Shown: positions 1 to 8,366, numbered from the stretch's first letter. The stretch is 34,389 nt of DNA from Rhodospirillaceae bacterium (GCA_018674495.1 JABHAA010000011.1:1-34389), one strand, 5' to 3'. Translations and numbers: made by a program. The notes: a model not told the origin generated them from the letters alone.

Positions 1-1
1 C

Positions 2-706
2 GTAGTCGAGGCGACCGCCTTGGGCCAGATGCGCACCGCGGCCATGACCGGGCTCGGCACCAAATGGCTGTCCCCGGAAGACGCAGGCGAAATGGCGATC
101 ATTGGAACCGGCAAGCAGGCCTTGCCGCAAATCGCCGCCTGCATGGCCGTACGGCCCATAAAAAAGGTGCGTATTTACAGCCGCGCCGAAGCCAGCCGCG
201 AAGCCCTGGCCGAGGCCGCCGCGATCTTTCCCGGCCTGGAGGCGGTGCCAGCCGCATCGTTGGAAGAAGCCACCGACGGCGTGCCCTTGATCACCCTTTG
301 CACCAACGCGACCGAGGCGTTCTTCGGCGCATCGATGGCGGCAAAAGGCGCCCATATCAATGCCATCGGCGCCATTGTGCCCGGGCGCGTGGAGTTCACC
401 GAAGATATCTTCCCGCGCTGTTCGATGATCGCCGTCGATACATTGGACGGGGTCAAGGCCATGTCTCGGGAGTTCATGGATTATTTTGGCGCCGCCAAGG
501 ATAATTGGGATAAAGTGGTTCCAATTTCCGTTGTCATGGGCGAAAGTCGCCGCCGGCCCGCAGATGCCGATTTGACCCTGTTTAAGGCGATGGGCATGGG
601 GCTCGCCGATATTGCGGTGGCGATCGAAGTTTTGAAGCGAAATGAAATCGAAGGCGCGGCGCACAGGCTGCCCGAGCGCATAAAAATGCAACTACCCTTA
701 ACCTAA
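2..706 (+). CDS. Ornithine cyclodeaminase / mu-crystallin family protein (5' end outside window)
   Basis: The frame is open from base 2 to the TAA at 704-706, giving 234 C-terminal residues; family members are about 310-340 aa, so roughly 80-100 N-terminal residues lie upstream of the window. The first ATG inside the window (base 29) is internal. A Rossmann NAD(P)-binding segment is visible (AIIGTGKQALPQ, then KVRIYSR at the end of the second strand). It is followed by a conserved stretch (TLCTNAT, then HINAIGA and a later VDT segment) typical of this family. Members include ornithine cyclodeaminase, alanine dehydrogenase, ketimine reductase and tauropine/opine-type enzymes, so the substrate cannot be named. 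It ends 22 bp before the bicupin gene on the same strand and is probably cotranscribed with it. The family call is firm; the reaction is unknown. Confidence 0.85.
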   Translation, partial: VVEATALGQMRTAAMTGLGTKWLSPEDAGEMAIIGTGKQALPQIAACMAVRPIKKVRIYSRAEASREALAEAAAIFPGLEAVPAASLEEATDGVPLITLCTNATEAFFGASMAAKGAHINAIGAIVPGRVEFTEDIFPRCSMIAVDTLDGVKAMSREFMDYFGAAKDNWDKVVPISVVMGESRRRPADADLTLFKAMGMGLADIAVAIEVLKRNEIEGAAHRLPERIKMQLPLT

Positions 707-728
707 GGGAAACCGATGGAGAACCGAC

Positions 729-1835
729 ATGGCCGATAATCATTTCATGGATCGCAGCGGCTGGACGCCGCCGGAAGCGCTCGAGCTGTGGGAGCCGCTC
801 AAAATTACCGGCGAAGAAATCGACGCCGAGGTGGAACGCCTGGCCAGCCAGCCGCGCCCGGCTAATGGCCGCCGGCAATCGCTCATTGTCCATCCCCGCT
901 GGCAGGAGCTGGGCGTTGGCCCCGGCCTTAACCCGGGCGTTCGGGTATCGCTGGAAGTGCTGCTGCCCGGCGAGGAAACGACGCCGATCCGGCACAACTC
1001 GACGCAGATCAATTTCTGCATCAAGGGCGCTGGCGCCACCATCATCTCGGGCAAGCGCATCAATTACGGCCTTTATGACACCTGGAACTTCCCGTCCATG
1101 GCCACCTACCGCCATATCAATGATTCCGATGATATCCATGTGCGCCTCTGCTATTCCAATGCGCCCATGCTGGAAAAGCTGAACGTCCATATTATCGAGG
1201 ATGACCCCGAGGATACGCCTTTGAAGGCGGTCGACAGCGCGCCAAAGAAAAAGGCCGAGTCCAAGTTGGACCCGCGGACCATTCCCTTGGGCGACGACGG
1301 CGCCTTCCTGATGCCATACGAAGTGCTGATCAACCCCGATCCTGTACAGTCCAATATTCTGCATTGGCCGTGGGAAGGTTTGGAGGCCGAGCTGCAAAAT
1401 CTGGGCGGCCTCGACAAAAACTATAAAGGCCGCCGGCTATATATGATGTGGAACCCGGCGACCGGGCGCCACAACGGCATCACCCCAAATTTCTTCGCCA
1501 CCATCACTATCCGCCCCGGCGGCATTATCGATCGCCCACACCGGCATACGTCGGCGGCGATCAATTACTATTTCGCCGGTTCCGGCCATTCCATTGTCGA
1601 GGGCAAGCGTTACGACTGGAAGGCCGGCGATCTGATGCTGTCGGCGCCGGGTTGGGGCGTGCACAACCATGCCTCCCACGACGAAACGGTCTATGAGTTG
1701 ACGGTCCAGGATCAGCCCTTGATGATCTATATGGAATCGCTCCTCTGGCAGGAGGATTTGAAGAAGCCATGGCGCGTTCTCGGCACAGAAAGCGGCTTCG
1801 ATACCAACGTCGACGCGGTCTCCAAGGCGTCTTGA
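729..1835 (+). CDS. Bicupin protein, gentisate 1,2-dioxygenase-like
   Basis: This 368-aa protein has two cupin barrels, at about residues 70-145 and 255-335. The C-terminal barrel has the ring-cleaving dioxygenase pattern: HRH (H271, H273) followed by a PGWGVHNH segment with H312, which fits an Fe(II) site. The N-terminal barrel keeps only H89; the equivalent ligand positions are I87 and Y127. In classical gentisate dioxygenases the N-terminal barrel carries the metal, so the active site seems to have moved. The start at ATG 729 is supported by GGAGA at 718-722. The gene follows the cyclodeaminase-family gene by 22 bp and abuts the ligase gene, suggesting one operon. Fold confidence is high. 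A role in cleaving an aromatic or other activated ring is inferred, and an isomerase or binding role is also possible. Confidence 0.8.
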   Translation: MADNHFMDRSGWTPPEALELWEPLKITGEEIDAEVERLASQPRPANGRRQSLIVHPRWQELGVGPGLNPGVRVSLEVLLPGEETTPIRHNSTQINFCIKGAGATIISGKRINYGLYDTWNFPSMATYRHINDSDDIHVRLCYSNAPMLEKLNVHIIEDDPEDTPLKAVDSAPKKKAESKLDPRTIPLGDDGAFLMPYEVLINPDPVQSNILHWPWEGLEAELQNLGGLDKNYKGRRLYMMWNPATGRHNGITPNFFATITIRPGGIIDRPHRHTSAAINYYFAGSGHSIVEGKRYDWKAGDLMLSAPGWGVHNHASHDETVYELTVQDQPLMIYMESLLWQEDLKKPWRVLGTESGFDTNVDAVSKAS

Positions 1836-1852
1836 CGCGCGCCCGGGAGGAG

Positions 1853-3382
1853 ATGGGACCGGCTGACAACAAGATCGCCGGCTGGCTGTACCAAGGTGCC
1901 GGGCGCGATCCCGATCGCGTGCTGGTGCATTCCATCGAGCAGGAGAAATCGATCACCTGGGGCGAGATGGCGTCGATCAGCCGCCGCACCGGCCAGTATC
2001 TGGCGGCGGCTGGCGTCGGTGCCAATGACCGAGTGGTTCTGCTGTCGGGCAATTCCATTGAGCATCTGGCCGTCTATATTGGCGTCATGGCCTATGGCGC
2101 CACCATCTGCACCATCCAGGTGGAAATGAACGCCGCGCATCTGGCTGAGATTTTCGCCGCCATCGGTCCCAAATTCATCATCGCCGAAAGCGGCGTCGAT
2201 CTGGGCGATACGATAAGCATCGATCTTGGCGACTGGCAGCCGGGGGGCGGCAGCGGCTTTTTCAACCATATCGCCGGGCTAGACGATAAGGCGCTGGCGC
2301 CCGTCAATGGCGAAGCCGATACCGCGTCGATCTTCTACACGTCGGGCACCACCTCGAAGCCGAAGGGTATTCTTTGCAGCTTCCTTGATCTTTGCCAAAG
2401 CGTCGAAGGTACCGCCGCCATCTTTACGTTGGGGCCCGAGGACCGCATCTTGGATTACCGCTCCTTCAACTGGATGTCGGCGCAGACGTTAAGCGGGCTC
2501 GGCGCGCTCTATACGGGCGCCACGCTATTGCTGGCGCGCAAATTTTCCCAAAGCCGCTTTTTCAATTGGATCGCCGAATTCGGTGCCACCATCGCGGCGG
2601 GCAATCCGACGGTGATCAACATGCTCATCAACAGGCCCGTTGAAATCGAAGCCGCCAATCTCAGCCAACTACGTTTTATCACCTCGTCCTCGGCGCCGCT
2701 TTTGGTTAGCGATTGGGAGAAATTCGAGGCGATGTACCACATACCCGTGGCGCAGGGCTTCGGCACGTCCGAGACCGGCTGGATCGCCGGCGCCCACGAA
2801 AACAACCGGCGCATAGGCTCGGTGGGCAAACCGATCCCGTATCAGAACGTGCGCATCATCGACGCGGACGGCAATGCGCTTGCCGCCGGCGAAACCGGCC
2901 ATATCGAGCTCGGCGATGCAGACAGGAACGGCAAGCGGCGCTTCGCCTATCTGGGCGAAGATGGCGCGCCCAACGTCAACGCCACGGGCCGCGTCGCCAC
3001 CGGCGATCTCGGCCATCTGGACGCGGACGGCTATCTATTCGTCTCCGGCCGGGAGAAAGATTTGATCATCCGGGGCGGCGTCAACATCTCGCCCATGGAA
3101 ATTGACAATGTGTTGATTGGGCTTGAAGGCATCGCCGAGGCGGCCGTCATCGGTGTCCCGGACCCCATTTACGGCGAAGAGGTGATCGCTTATGTGGTGG
3201 CGGAAGCGGGTGCCAAGCTATCGCCAGAGGATGTGATCAACCAACTGGCGGAAATATTGCCGGAACCCAAACGGCCCAAGGCCATCCATTTTCGCGATGC
3301 CCTGCCCAAAACCGAACGCGGCAAGTTGGAACGCCAAGCCTTGCGAGCGGTGTGGGAATCAGAACTAGGCGCCGGGGATTAA
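1853..3382 (+). CDS. AMP-dependent acyl-CoA synthetase / ligase (ANL superfamily)
   Basis: From ATG 1853 the protein is 509 aa. It shows the ANL core motifs in order: P-loop YTSGTTSKPKG (162-172), GFGTSE (302-307), TGD (383-385), hinge GREKDLIIRGG (399-409) and the catalytic lysine K491 in the C-terminal PKTERGK segment. It should activate a carboxylic acid as an acyl-adenylate and pass it to CoA; the acid is not identifiable from sequence. Start choice: the frame is open further upstream inside the bicupin gene. A TTG at 1832 overlaps the bicupin stop as TTGA, and the AGGAG before ATG 1853 is too close to serve it, so translation may begin at TTG 1832 (516 aa). The gene converges on the cyclase gene, leaving only 13 bp between the stops. 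Confidence 0.9.
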   Translation: MGPADNKIAGWLYQGAGRDPDRVLVHSIEQEKSITWGEMASISRRTGQYLAAAGVGANDRVVLLSGNSIEHLAVYIGVMAYGATICTIQVEMNAAHLAEIFAAIGPKFIIAESGVDLGDTISIDLGDWQPGGGSGFFNHIAGLDDKALAPVNGEADTASIFYTSGTTSKPKGILCSFLDLCQSVEGTAAIFTLGPEDRILDYRSFNWMSAQTLSGLGALYTGATLLLARKFSQSRFFNWIAEFGATIAAGNPTVINMLINRPVEIEAANLSQLRFITSSSAPLLVSDWEKFEAMYHIPVAQGFGTSETGWIAGAHENNRRIGSVGKPIPYQNVRIIDADGNALAAGETGHIELGDADRNGKRRFAYLGEDGAPNVNATGRVATGDLGHLDADGYLFVSGREKDLIIRGGVNISPMEIDNVLIGLEGIAEAAVIGVPDPIYGEEVIAYVVAEAGAKLSPEDVINQLAEILPEPKRPKAIHFRDALPKTERGKLERQALRAVWESELGAGD

Positions 3383-3386
3383 CAGC

Positions 3387-3408
3387 GCCGGAATATTACT
3401 TCTCCGGC
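3387..3408. terminator. Weak hairpin between convergent ligase and cyclase genes
   Basis: GCCGGA (3387-3392) pairs with TCCGGC (3403-3408) across a 10-nt loop. It lies between two convergent genes and overlaps the last codon and stop of the cyclase gene. There is no clear T-run on either strand, so termination function is only a guess from position. Confidence 0.3.
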
Positions 3409-5135
3409 AAACCTAGTTCTCTCCAGGCATCAACGGCGCCGATCTCGTCCAACATCGCAACCAACGGGCTGCCGACCTGCTGCTCGTACCCGGCAAGGGT
3501 CAGGTTTGGGAGAAGCTCCAAAGCGGATGCCATCGCCGTTCGGGCTTCCTCGTCCCGGCCGGTCAATTTTAAGGCGGCAGCCAAGTGGAGATAGGAAAAA
3601 AAGGACGTGACGGGAAGGCGGCAGGCGGCATCGTAGGTGGCCACCGAAGCCCCCAGATCCCCATCAACCATTTGGACGCATCCAATAGTGTTGAGCGCGG
3701 TCCAGGTGCTGGGGTCCTTGGGGCTTAGGCGCATTCCGGTCTCGGCGGCACTCAAAGTCTTAGCGCTGTCGCGGCTTCCCGAAAATATCAAGGTCAGTCC
3801 CTTGAAGATATGGGCTTGAGCAAAATTTGGGTTGAGCTCGATGGCATAGTCCAAATTTTTGAGCGCCGATTCATAACGACCCATGAGGGTTTCAACGCTG
3901 CCCAATGTCAAAAACGCATTGGCATCCCTGTCGTCCAAGGCAACTGCTTGTTTTGCCGTCGGATAGGCTTCGGCCAATGATTTCTTCGGATCATCCGTAT
4001 GCCCCATGACCACGCGGCCATATCCCAGCCAGGCTTTCAGCGCGTGCGCGGCGGCGAAGTTAGGATCAAGTTCAAGCGCCTTTTCCAGTAACCGTTCCGC
4101 GTCATCATAACCTTCGCCGGTAAATTGGTACCGGTGCCACATGGCCTTGTGATACATCTCCCAGGCATCCAGGTTCTCTGTCGGCTTGCGCCGTGCGCGG
4201 ATTTTTTCGGCGGCTTTTAGTTCCGGCTCTATGGTCGAAACGAGAGTTTGCGTAATTTCATCCTGAAGATCGAATACATCTTCTAGCTCACGGTCGTACC
4301 GTTCCGCCCAGATGTGGCTACCATCGGCGCTATCAATCAACTGGGCATTGATGCGAATGCGATTGCCGGCCTTGCGCACGCTACCCTCGACCACATAGCG
4401 CGCGCCAAGTTCGTGCCCGACCGTTTTTATATCAACTGATTGGCCTTTATAGGTGAAGGTGGAGTTGCGGGCGATGACCATCAGCCAGCGGAACTTGGAT
4501 AGCTCGGTAATGATGTCTTCGACCACGCCATCCACGAAATAATCCTGCTCCGGATCATTGGACAGGTTGTCGAACGGCAACACCGCGATGGACGCTTTTT
4601 CCGGGTGTTGAACAACCGGCTGGTCCTTTGCCCCGGATTTGACCGCGTAGACGTGAATCGGATGGGTGACATGTTTCACTTCCTGCTCGCCCATATCGGC
4701 AAAATCGGCCTCGATCCTGTTGCGCACCTGATTGAAAACATCGCCCGAGACGCAAATGCCGCCGGGCTCGGCCAGGCCTTCCAGGCGGGCAGCGATGTTG
4801 ACCCCTTCGCCATGGATGTCGGTTCCGTCATCGGTAACATCGCCAATATGAATGCCCATGCGGAATTCAAGTGGTCCTGCGTCAAGCTGCTCCTGCAATT
4901 GAATGGCGCACGAAACAGCGTCTTGAACCGACGGAAATTCCGCCAGAAACCCATCGCCGGTAAATTTTATGATAGTGCCCGACTTAACGGTGATGGCCGG
5001 GTCGATGACATCATCACGCGCCGCTTTCCAGGCGGCGACGGTGCCATCGGTGTCTTCTTCCATCTGCCGCGTGTATCCGGCCACATCCGCAGCAAGGATG
5101 GCGGCCAGCCGGCGTTGATTTTCCCTATCCGCCAT
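3396..5135 (-). CDS. Class III adenylate/guanylate cyclase with TolB-like domain and TPR repeats
   Basis: This 579-aa protein has three parts. Residues 8-165 are a class III cyclase homology domain with the full catalytic set: metal ligands D17 and D61, base-contacting K57 and D106, and transition-state N113 and R117 in the GEGVNIAARLEG segment. K57 with D106 favours ATP, so cAMP is the likely product. Residues about 180-300 form a FlgO/TolB-like domain (IAVLPFDNLSNDPEQDYFVDG and the VVEGSVRKAGNRIRINAQL region). From about 330 to 560 there are TPR-type helices. No transmembrane segment is seen, so it is probably cytoplasmic. The start ATG overlaps the stop of the MFS gene by one base (TAATG), so the two are translationally coupled. 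This architecture is common in Alphaproteobacteria; the link to a transporter is discussed in the findings. Confidence 0.9.
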   Translation of the reverse strand: MADRENQRRLAAILAADVAGYTRQMEEDTDGTVAAWKAARDDVIDPAITVKSGTIIKFTGDGFLAEFPSVQDAVSCAIQLQEQLDAGPLEFRMGIHIGDVTDDGTDIHGEGVNIAARLEGLAEPGGICVSGDVFNQVRNRIEADFADMGEQEVKHVTHPIHVYAVKSGAKDQPVVQHPEKASIAVLPFDNLSNDPEQDYFVDGVVEDIITELSKFRWLMVIARNSTFTYKGQSVDIKTVGHELGARYVVEGSVRKAGNRIRINAQLIDSADGSHIWAERYDRELEDVFDLQDEITQTLVSTIEPELKAAEKIRARRKPTENLDAWEMYHKAMWHRYQFTGEGYDDAERLLEKALELDPNFAAAHALKAWLGYGRVVMGHTDDPKKSLAEAYPTAKQAVALDDRDANAFLTLGSVETLMGRYESALKNLDYAIELNPNFAQAHIFKGLTLIFSGSRDSAKTLSAAETGMRLSPKDPSTWTALNTIGCVQMVDGDLGASVATYDAACRLPVTSFFSYLHLAAALKLTGRDEEARTAMASALELLPNLTLAGYEQQVGSPLVAMLDEIGAVDAWRELGLPEK

Positions 5136-6367
5136 TACCCCGCGACTGCCAGCGCCGCGCGGCGACGATTCAAGGTGACGAAAAGCGCGCCGACGATCAC
5201 CAAATTTACTATCCCGGCGAACGCCGCGTTTGCGTAGCTGATTGTGTAGCTGCCAGTGAGATCAAAGAAATAACCGCCCTGGTAGCCACCGATGCCGTGC
5301 CCAAGCCAGCCAAACATGGTGACAATGCCAAAGGCGGAGGCGCGCCGGGCCGCCGGCGTCAGCATGCGTACGCAAACCAGGATCGAGGTCATGACGCCCG
5401 AATATCCAAATCCATAGATGGCGCCAAACAGATAAAACCCGTCTAGCGTATCCAACTGCAGGAAGGCGAATACCATAACGGTCTGCCAGCCCGACGCCAC
5501 CAGATAGCTGCGCACCGGGCCAATCATGTCGGCCAGCCTGCCGAAGGCGACGCGCCCGACGACGCCAGCAAGCATCATGACGAACACGATACTGGCCGCT
5601 TCGTTGAGGCCAATACCCCGGTCTTGGGCCAACGGCACCACATGCATCAGCGGCACCGACATTGTGATGCAACAACAGACCACCGCCGCGCTCAACCAAA
5701 TGATCACCGTGTTCGGGGCGAAAGGCACCGGAATGTCCTCCACCGCCGGGCTGGTATCTGCCAAGGCCGGATCCGCTTTGGGCGGCTGGCGGATCAGCAG
5801 GCAGAGCGGCACCAAAAGGATCAGCGTGATCGTTCCAAGCGCCGTGAAAGCGCCGCGCCAGCCCATCTCGCTAATGAACAAGGCCGAGGCAAATGGCACG
5901 CCGCCCTGGCCAAGGGCCTGGCCGGCCGATGCGATGCCTAAGGCCAGTCCCACATTGTGGGTGAACCAATTGCCCACGTTGGCGACCAGGGGTGTAAACA
6001 GACTGGCGGCGCCGAGGAAGCCGGCCACGAAAAACAAACCATAAAATTGCCAAAGGGTGTCGGCCCGGGCGGCGGCGAGCAACGAAATTCCAAGGGAAAC
6101 CGCACCGATCAAGGCAATCCGTCGGGCGGATGTCCGATCAGCAAAGCGGCCCATGACAACACCGCCGAGAGCAACGCCAACCAATCCGGCGGTGTTGATG
6201 AAAGATATGGAGCCGCGCGGCCAGCCGAATTCCTGATTTAGCGGTATGATAAAGGCGGTTATGCCGGCGGAAATGACGCCAATGCCAAAGGCCATCAAGA
6301 TCGCCGATACACCAACGATGACCCAACGATAGGCGTGGGCCGGTACAATGTCGGTATTATCGGTCAT
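5135..6367 (-). CDS. MFS transporter (oxalate/formate antiporter- or MCT-like)
   Basis: This 410-aa integral membrane protein has about 12 hydrophobic segments and the usual 6+6 layout. The loop after TM2 has the MFS signature GRFADRTSARR, and the loop between TM8 and TM9 has a second copy, GRLADMIGPVR. The N-terminal part (GITAFIIPLNQEFGWPRGSISF) resembles the oxalate:formate antiporter / monocarboxylate carrier branch, which moves small carboxylates. It lies downstream of ubiD on the same strand with a 69-bp gap. AAGGA about 8 bp before the ATG is a good ribosome-binding site. With ubiD in the same transcript, it likely carries the decarboxylase's acid substrate or product; this is inference. 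Its stop overlaps the cyclase start. Confidence 0.88.
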   Translation of the reverse strand: MTDNTDIVPAHAYRWVIVGVSAILMAFGIGVISAGITAFIIPLNQEFGWPRGSISFINTAGLVGVALGGVVMGRFADRTSARRIALIGAVSLGISLLAAARADTLWQFYGLFFVAGFLGAASLFTPLVANVGNWFTHNVGLALGIASAGQALGQGGVPFASALFISEMGWRGAFTALGTITLILLVPLCLLIRQPPKADPALADTSPAVEDIPVPFAPNTVIIWLSAAVVCCCITMSVPLMHVVPLAQDRGIGLNEAASIVFVMMLAGVVGRVAFGRLADMIGPVRSYLVASGWQTVMVFAFLQLDTLDGFYLFGAIYGFGYSGVMTSILVCVRMLTPAARRASAFGIVTMFGWLGHGIGGYQGGYFFDLTGSYTISYANAAFAGIVNLVIVGALFVTLNRRRAALAVAG

Positions 6368-6388
6368 ACCTTTTCCTTATAGGGCGAG

Positions 6389-6414
6389 AAGGGCGACCCC
6401 GAAGAGCCGCCCTT
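6389..6414 (-). ncRNA. Intercistronic RNA hairpin with UUCG tetraloop, ubiD to MFS
   Basis: On the minus strand, AAGGGCG pairs with CGCCCTT (7 perfect pairs). Inside it, GCTC pairs with GGGT (two G-C pairs and two G.T wobbles), closing on TTCG. This is an 11-bp stem with the exceptionally stable C(UUCG)G loop. No U-run follows; the next bases lead to the MFS ribosome-binding site. It could protect the ubiD 3' end, or partly terminate or attenuate readthrough. It is a predicted structure, not a separate gene. Confidence 0.55.
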
Positions 6415-6436
6415 TCCGTCTCATATCGCGTGCAAT

Positions 6437-8011
6437 CTACCGTCCCGTTTTGGCCAGCGAATGCACCCAGCCGCGCATGCGCGAGCGGGCATTTTCTAGA
6501 TCGGCCTCGCTCAGGAACTTGGTGGGATCGACCTTGTCCACCGCATAGACCGGACGCATGAAATCGCTCTCATACCCAAACGGCACGGTGGCGTCGATGC
6601 ACATGCCGCCCTCGAACGAAGTGTTGGACGCGGTCCATTCCTTTTCGCCGGCGGTCATACGCTCGGCCGGCATGAACGTCTGACCGCGGCCGCCCGGGAT
6701 CGGGTTCAAGATATCGGTTTTGGGGTTCACCCGGGTGGTGAGGTTCCACATGATATCATCCATATCATAAGGATCGGTATCTTCGGATACCGCTATGCAC
6801 ATGCGCATGCCTTGGGAGCACGACAGGATGGCGGTCATGAAGTTGCGCTGCCAGCCTTCGTCAATGCGGTTGCGCTTTTTCACCTGGATGATGGCGCCGC
6901 CCCAATCGGTCATCGGATAGGGAATGACCACGTCTTGGATGATGCCGGGCTGCAACCGTTCGCACAATTCGAACATGGCCGCTTCGCGCACCGTGGTGTC
7001 GATGTTGTGATCGTCCAAAGTGTGCACGCCGAGCGCAAAGATGATCGGCTTGGTCGCCGGATCGCGCATGGTCACCGCGGTCACATGGAAGGTCGGCGCC
7101 TTATAGGCCTTGCCCATATAGCCGGCCCATTCGGGATGGAAATGGTAGCGGCCCTGAACGCCGGCGTCTTCAGACTCCTTGGTCTCAAAGCGGCGGTCGC
7201 GGGGGTCCACATAACCTTCCAGCACTACTTCGCAATCGGCCAGCGCCATGGCGTCCACGGTCTTGGCTTTGACCAGACGCACGGCTTCGCCCTGGATGGC
7301 GCCGGCGATGCCGATCTCGTCGCAGCCCTGGGGCAGGATGGCGTAATCGAAGCCGGCCCCGGCCATCAGAGTGCAGACCGGCGGCACGCCGAAGCACATG
7401 GTGATCGGGATCGGCTTGTCCTCTTTGTAATATTTGGACGCCACCTGCCACATGTGCGAGCCCGGCGATATCTGGAAGGTACCGGTATCGCCCCAACGGA
7501 AGTTCATGCGGTTGTAGCCAAGATCGGTGCCGCCGTCGAAATGCTCGCCGGTAACGCAGCGAATGCCGGAGCCGACGGTCAATTCCGGCTCAAATTCGGT
7601 GTGGCGGACCGGCACCATATATTGGTTCACATCGGTGGGTTTTTCGATGACATGTTGGTGCACGGGCGCGTCTTTGCTGTCGATCACTTCCGGTGCTATT
7701 GGGTGCGAAAAAGCGCGCGCCAGTTTCTTGGTGCGGTCGGTATCGTCTTCCCAGCCGAACATCTTGTTGATGACGTTGATATCGCCGAACAGGTTGGTGA
7801 TCACCCGGTGGCCGGGCTTGCCCTTGACGTTCTCGAACAGGATCGGGCAGGAGCCGTCCAGATGTTTTTGAAGGGCAACCACTTCCAAATCGGGGTCCAC
7901 TTCCTTGTCGGTGTCGATGATATCGCCTTCGGCGCGAAGCCAATCGATGGTGTTCCGCAAGTCTTTGACGCCGTCTATCTTGGCGCCGGTCTTTTTGGTC
8001 TCTGCATCCAT
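6437..8011 (-). CDS. UbiD family decarboxylase (prenylated-FMN dependent)
   Basis: This 524-aa protein matches the UbiD/Fdc/phenylphosphate carboxylase family in length and overall pattern. Visible landmarks are the N-terminal LRNTIDWLRAEGDI segment, the central RMNFRWGD and ILPQGCDEIGIAGAIQGEAV segments, the acidic EVVLEGYVDP segment (261-270) that forms part of the active site, and a C-terminal IDATVPFGY segment. Family members use prenylated FMN, made by a UbiX partner not encoded here, to (de)carboxylate aromatic, heteroaromatic or alpha,beta-unsaturated acids in the cytoplasm. It is first in a leftward group with the MFS carrier and the cyclase. AGGAG seven bases before the ATG supports the start. 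Ubiquinone biosynthesis is less likely given the catabolic neighbours. The substrate is unknown. Confidence 0.92.
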   Translation of the reverse strand: MDAETKKTGAKIDGVKDLRNTIDWLRAEGDIIDTDKEVDPDLEVVALQKHLDGSCPILFENVKGKPGHRVITNLFGDINVINKMFGWEDDTDRTKKLARAFSHPIAPEVIDSKDAPVHQHVIEKPTDVNQYMVPVRHTEFEPELTVGSGIRCVTGEHFDGGTDLGYNRMNFRWGDTGTFQISPGSHMWQVASKYYKEDKPIPITMCFGVPPVCTLMAGAGFDYAILPQGCDEIGIAGAIQGEAVRLVKAKTVDAMALADCEVVLEGYVDPRDRRFETKESEDAGVQGRYHFHPEWAGYMGKAYKAPTFHVTAVTMRDPATKPIIFALGVHTLDDHNIDTTVREAAMFELCERLQPGIIQDVVIPYPMTDWGGAIIQVKKRNRIDEGWQRNFMTAILSCSQGMRMCIAVSEDTDPYDMDDIMWNLTTRVNPKTDILNPIPGGRGQTFMPAERMTAGEKEWTASNTSFEGGMCIDATVPFGYESDFMRPVYAVDKVDPTKFLSEADLENARSRMRGWVHSLAKTGR

Positions 8012-8097
8012 TTTTCATCTCCTAGGCGTCCCGGATGGGCTGCGTTTGTCGGCGGCCCGGGGACGCATCAATGCCGCGTTAATCGGCGGCGGAAACG

Positions 8098-8120
8098 CGC
8101 CCGGACGCTGTGTCCGGGCG
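8098..8120. other. Perfect 9-bp hairpin upstream of ubiD
   Basis: CGCCCGGAC (8098-8106) pairs exactly with GTCCGGGCG (8112-8120) across the loop GCTGT. It lies about 90 bp upstream of the ubiD start on the minus strand, where it would fall in the 5' leader if transcription starts further upstream. It could equally be a protein-binding inverted repeat. No T-run makes it a clear terminator. Confidence 0.4.
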
Positions 8121-8306
8121 GTTTGGCTGATAGCCCCCTAATGCTTAGCCTGACCGCCCCGGCGTACCAATGATCTGGCGGGGGCCGTAGGTGCGGTCAC
8201 TTTACAATATGGCTAAGAATTCCCGGCACTTTAGAGCAACCGGGCATGAACTCAAGGGTGTAATTGGTGGCGGAATTGGGTAAGATCACAGCGGTAATTT
8301 TTTTAC

Positions 8307-8333
8307 GTTTGAAAATTGCCTTCATTTTCGAAA
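8307..8333. promoter_or_regulatory. Imperfect inverted repeat, candidate operator of the TAXI operon
   Basis: GTTTGAAAAT (8307-8316) and ATTTTCGAAA (8324-8333) form an inverted repeat with 8 of 10 matches around a 7-bp spacer. It sits about 45-70 bp before the TAXI start codon. A TTGAAA inside the left arm resembles a -35 box, but no good -10 follows. This is a guess based on symmetry and position. Confidence 0.25.
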
Positions 8334-8366
8334 GCTCCTGGCAAAACGCTGGCGGGCAAAATGTTT

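Noticed and set aside
7590..8018. Minus-strand frame starting at an ATG inside the ubiD ribosome-binding site region
   Set aside because: It is out of frame with ubiD and its product is Arg/His-rich without family features; the ATG is part of the leader AGGAGATG.
6812..8173. Long open frame (about 450 codons) on the plus strand opposite ubiD
   Set aside because: It is antisense to a clear UbiD gene, has His/Gly-rich composition typical of GC-rich antisense frames and no recognisable domain.
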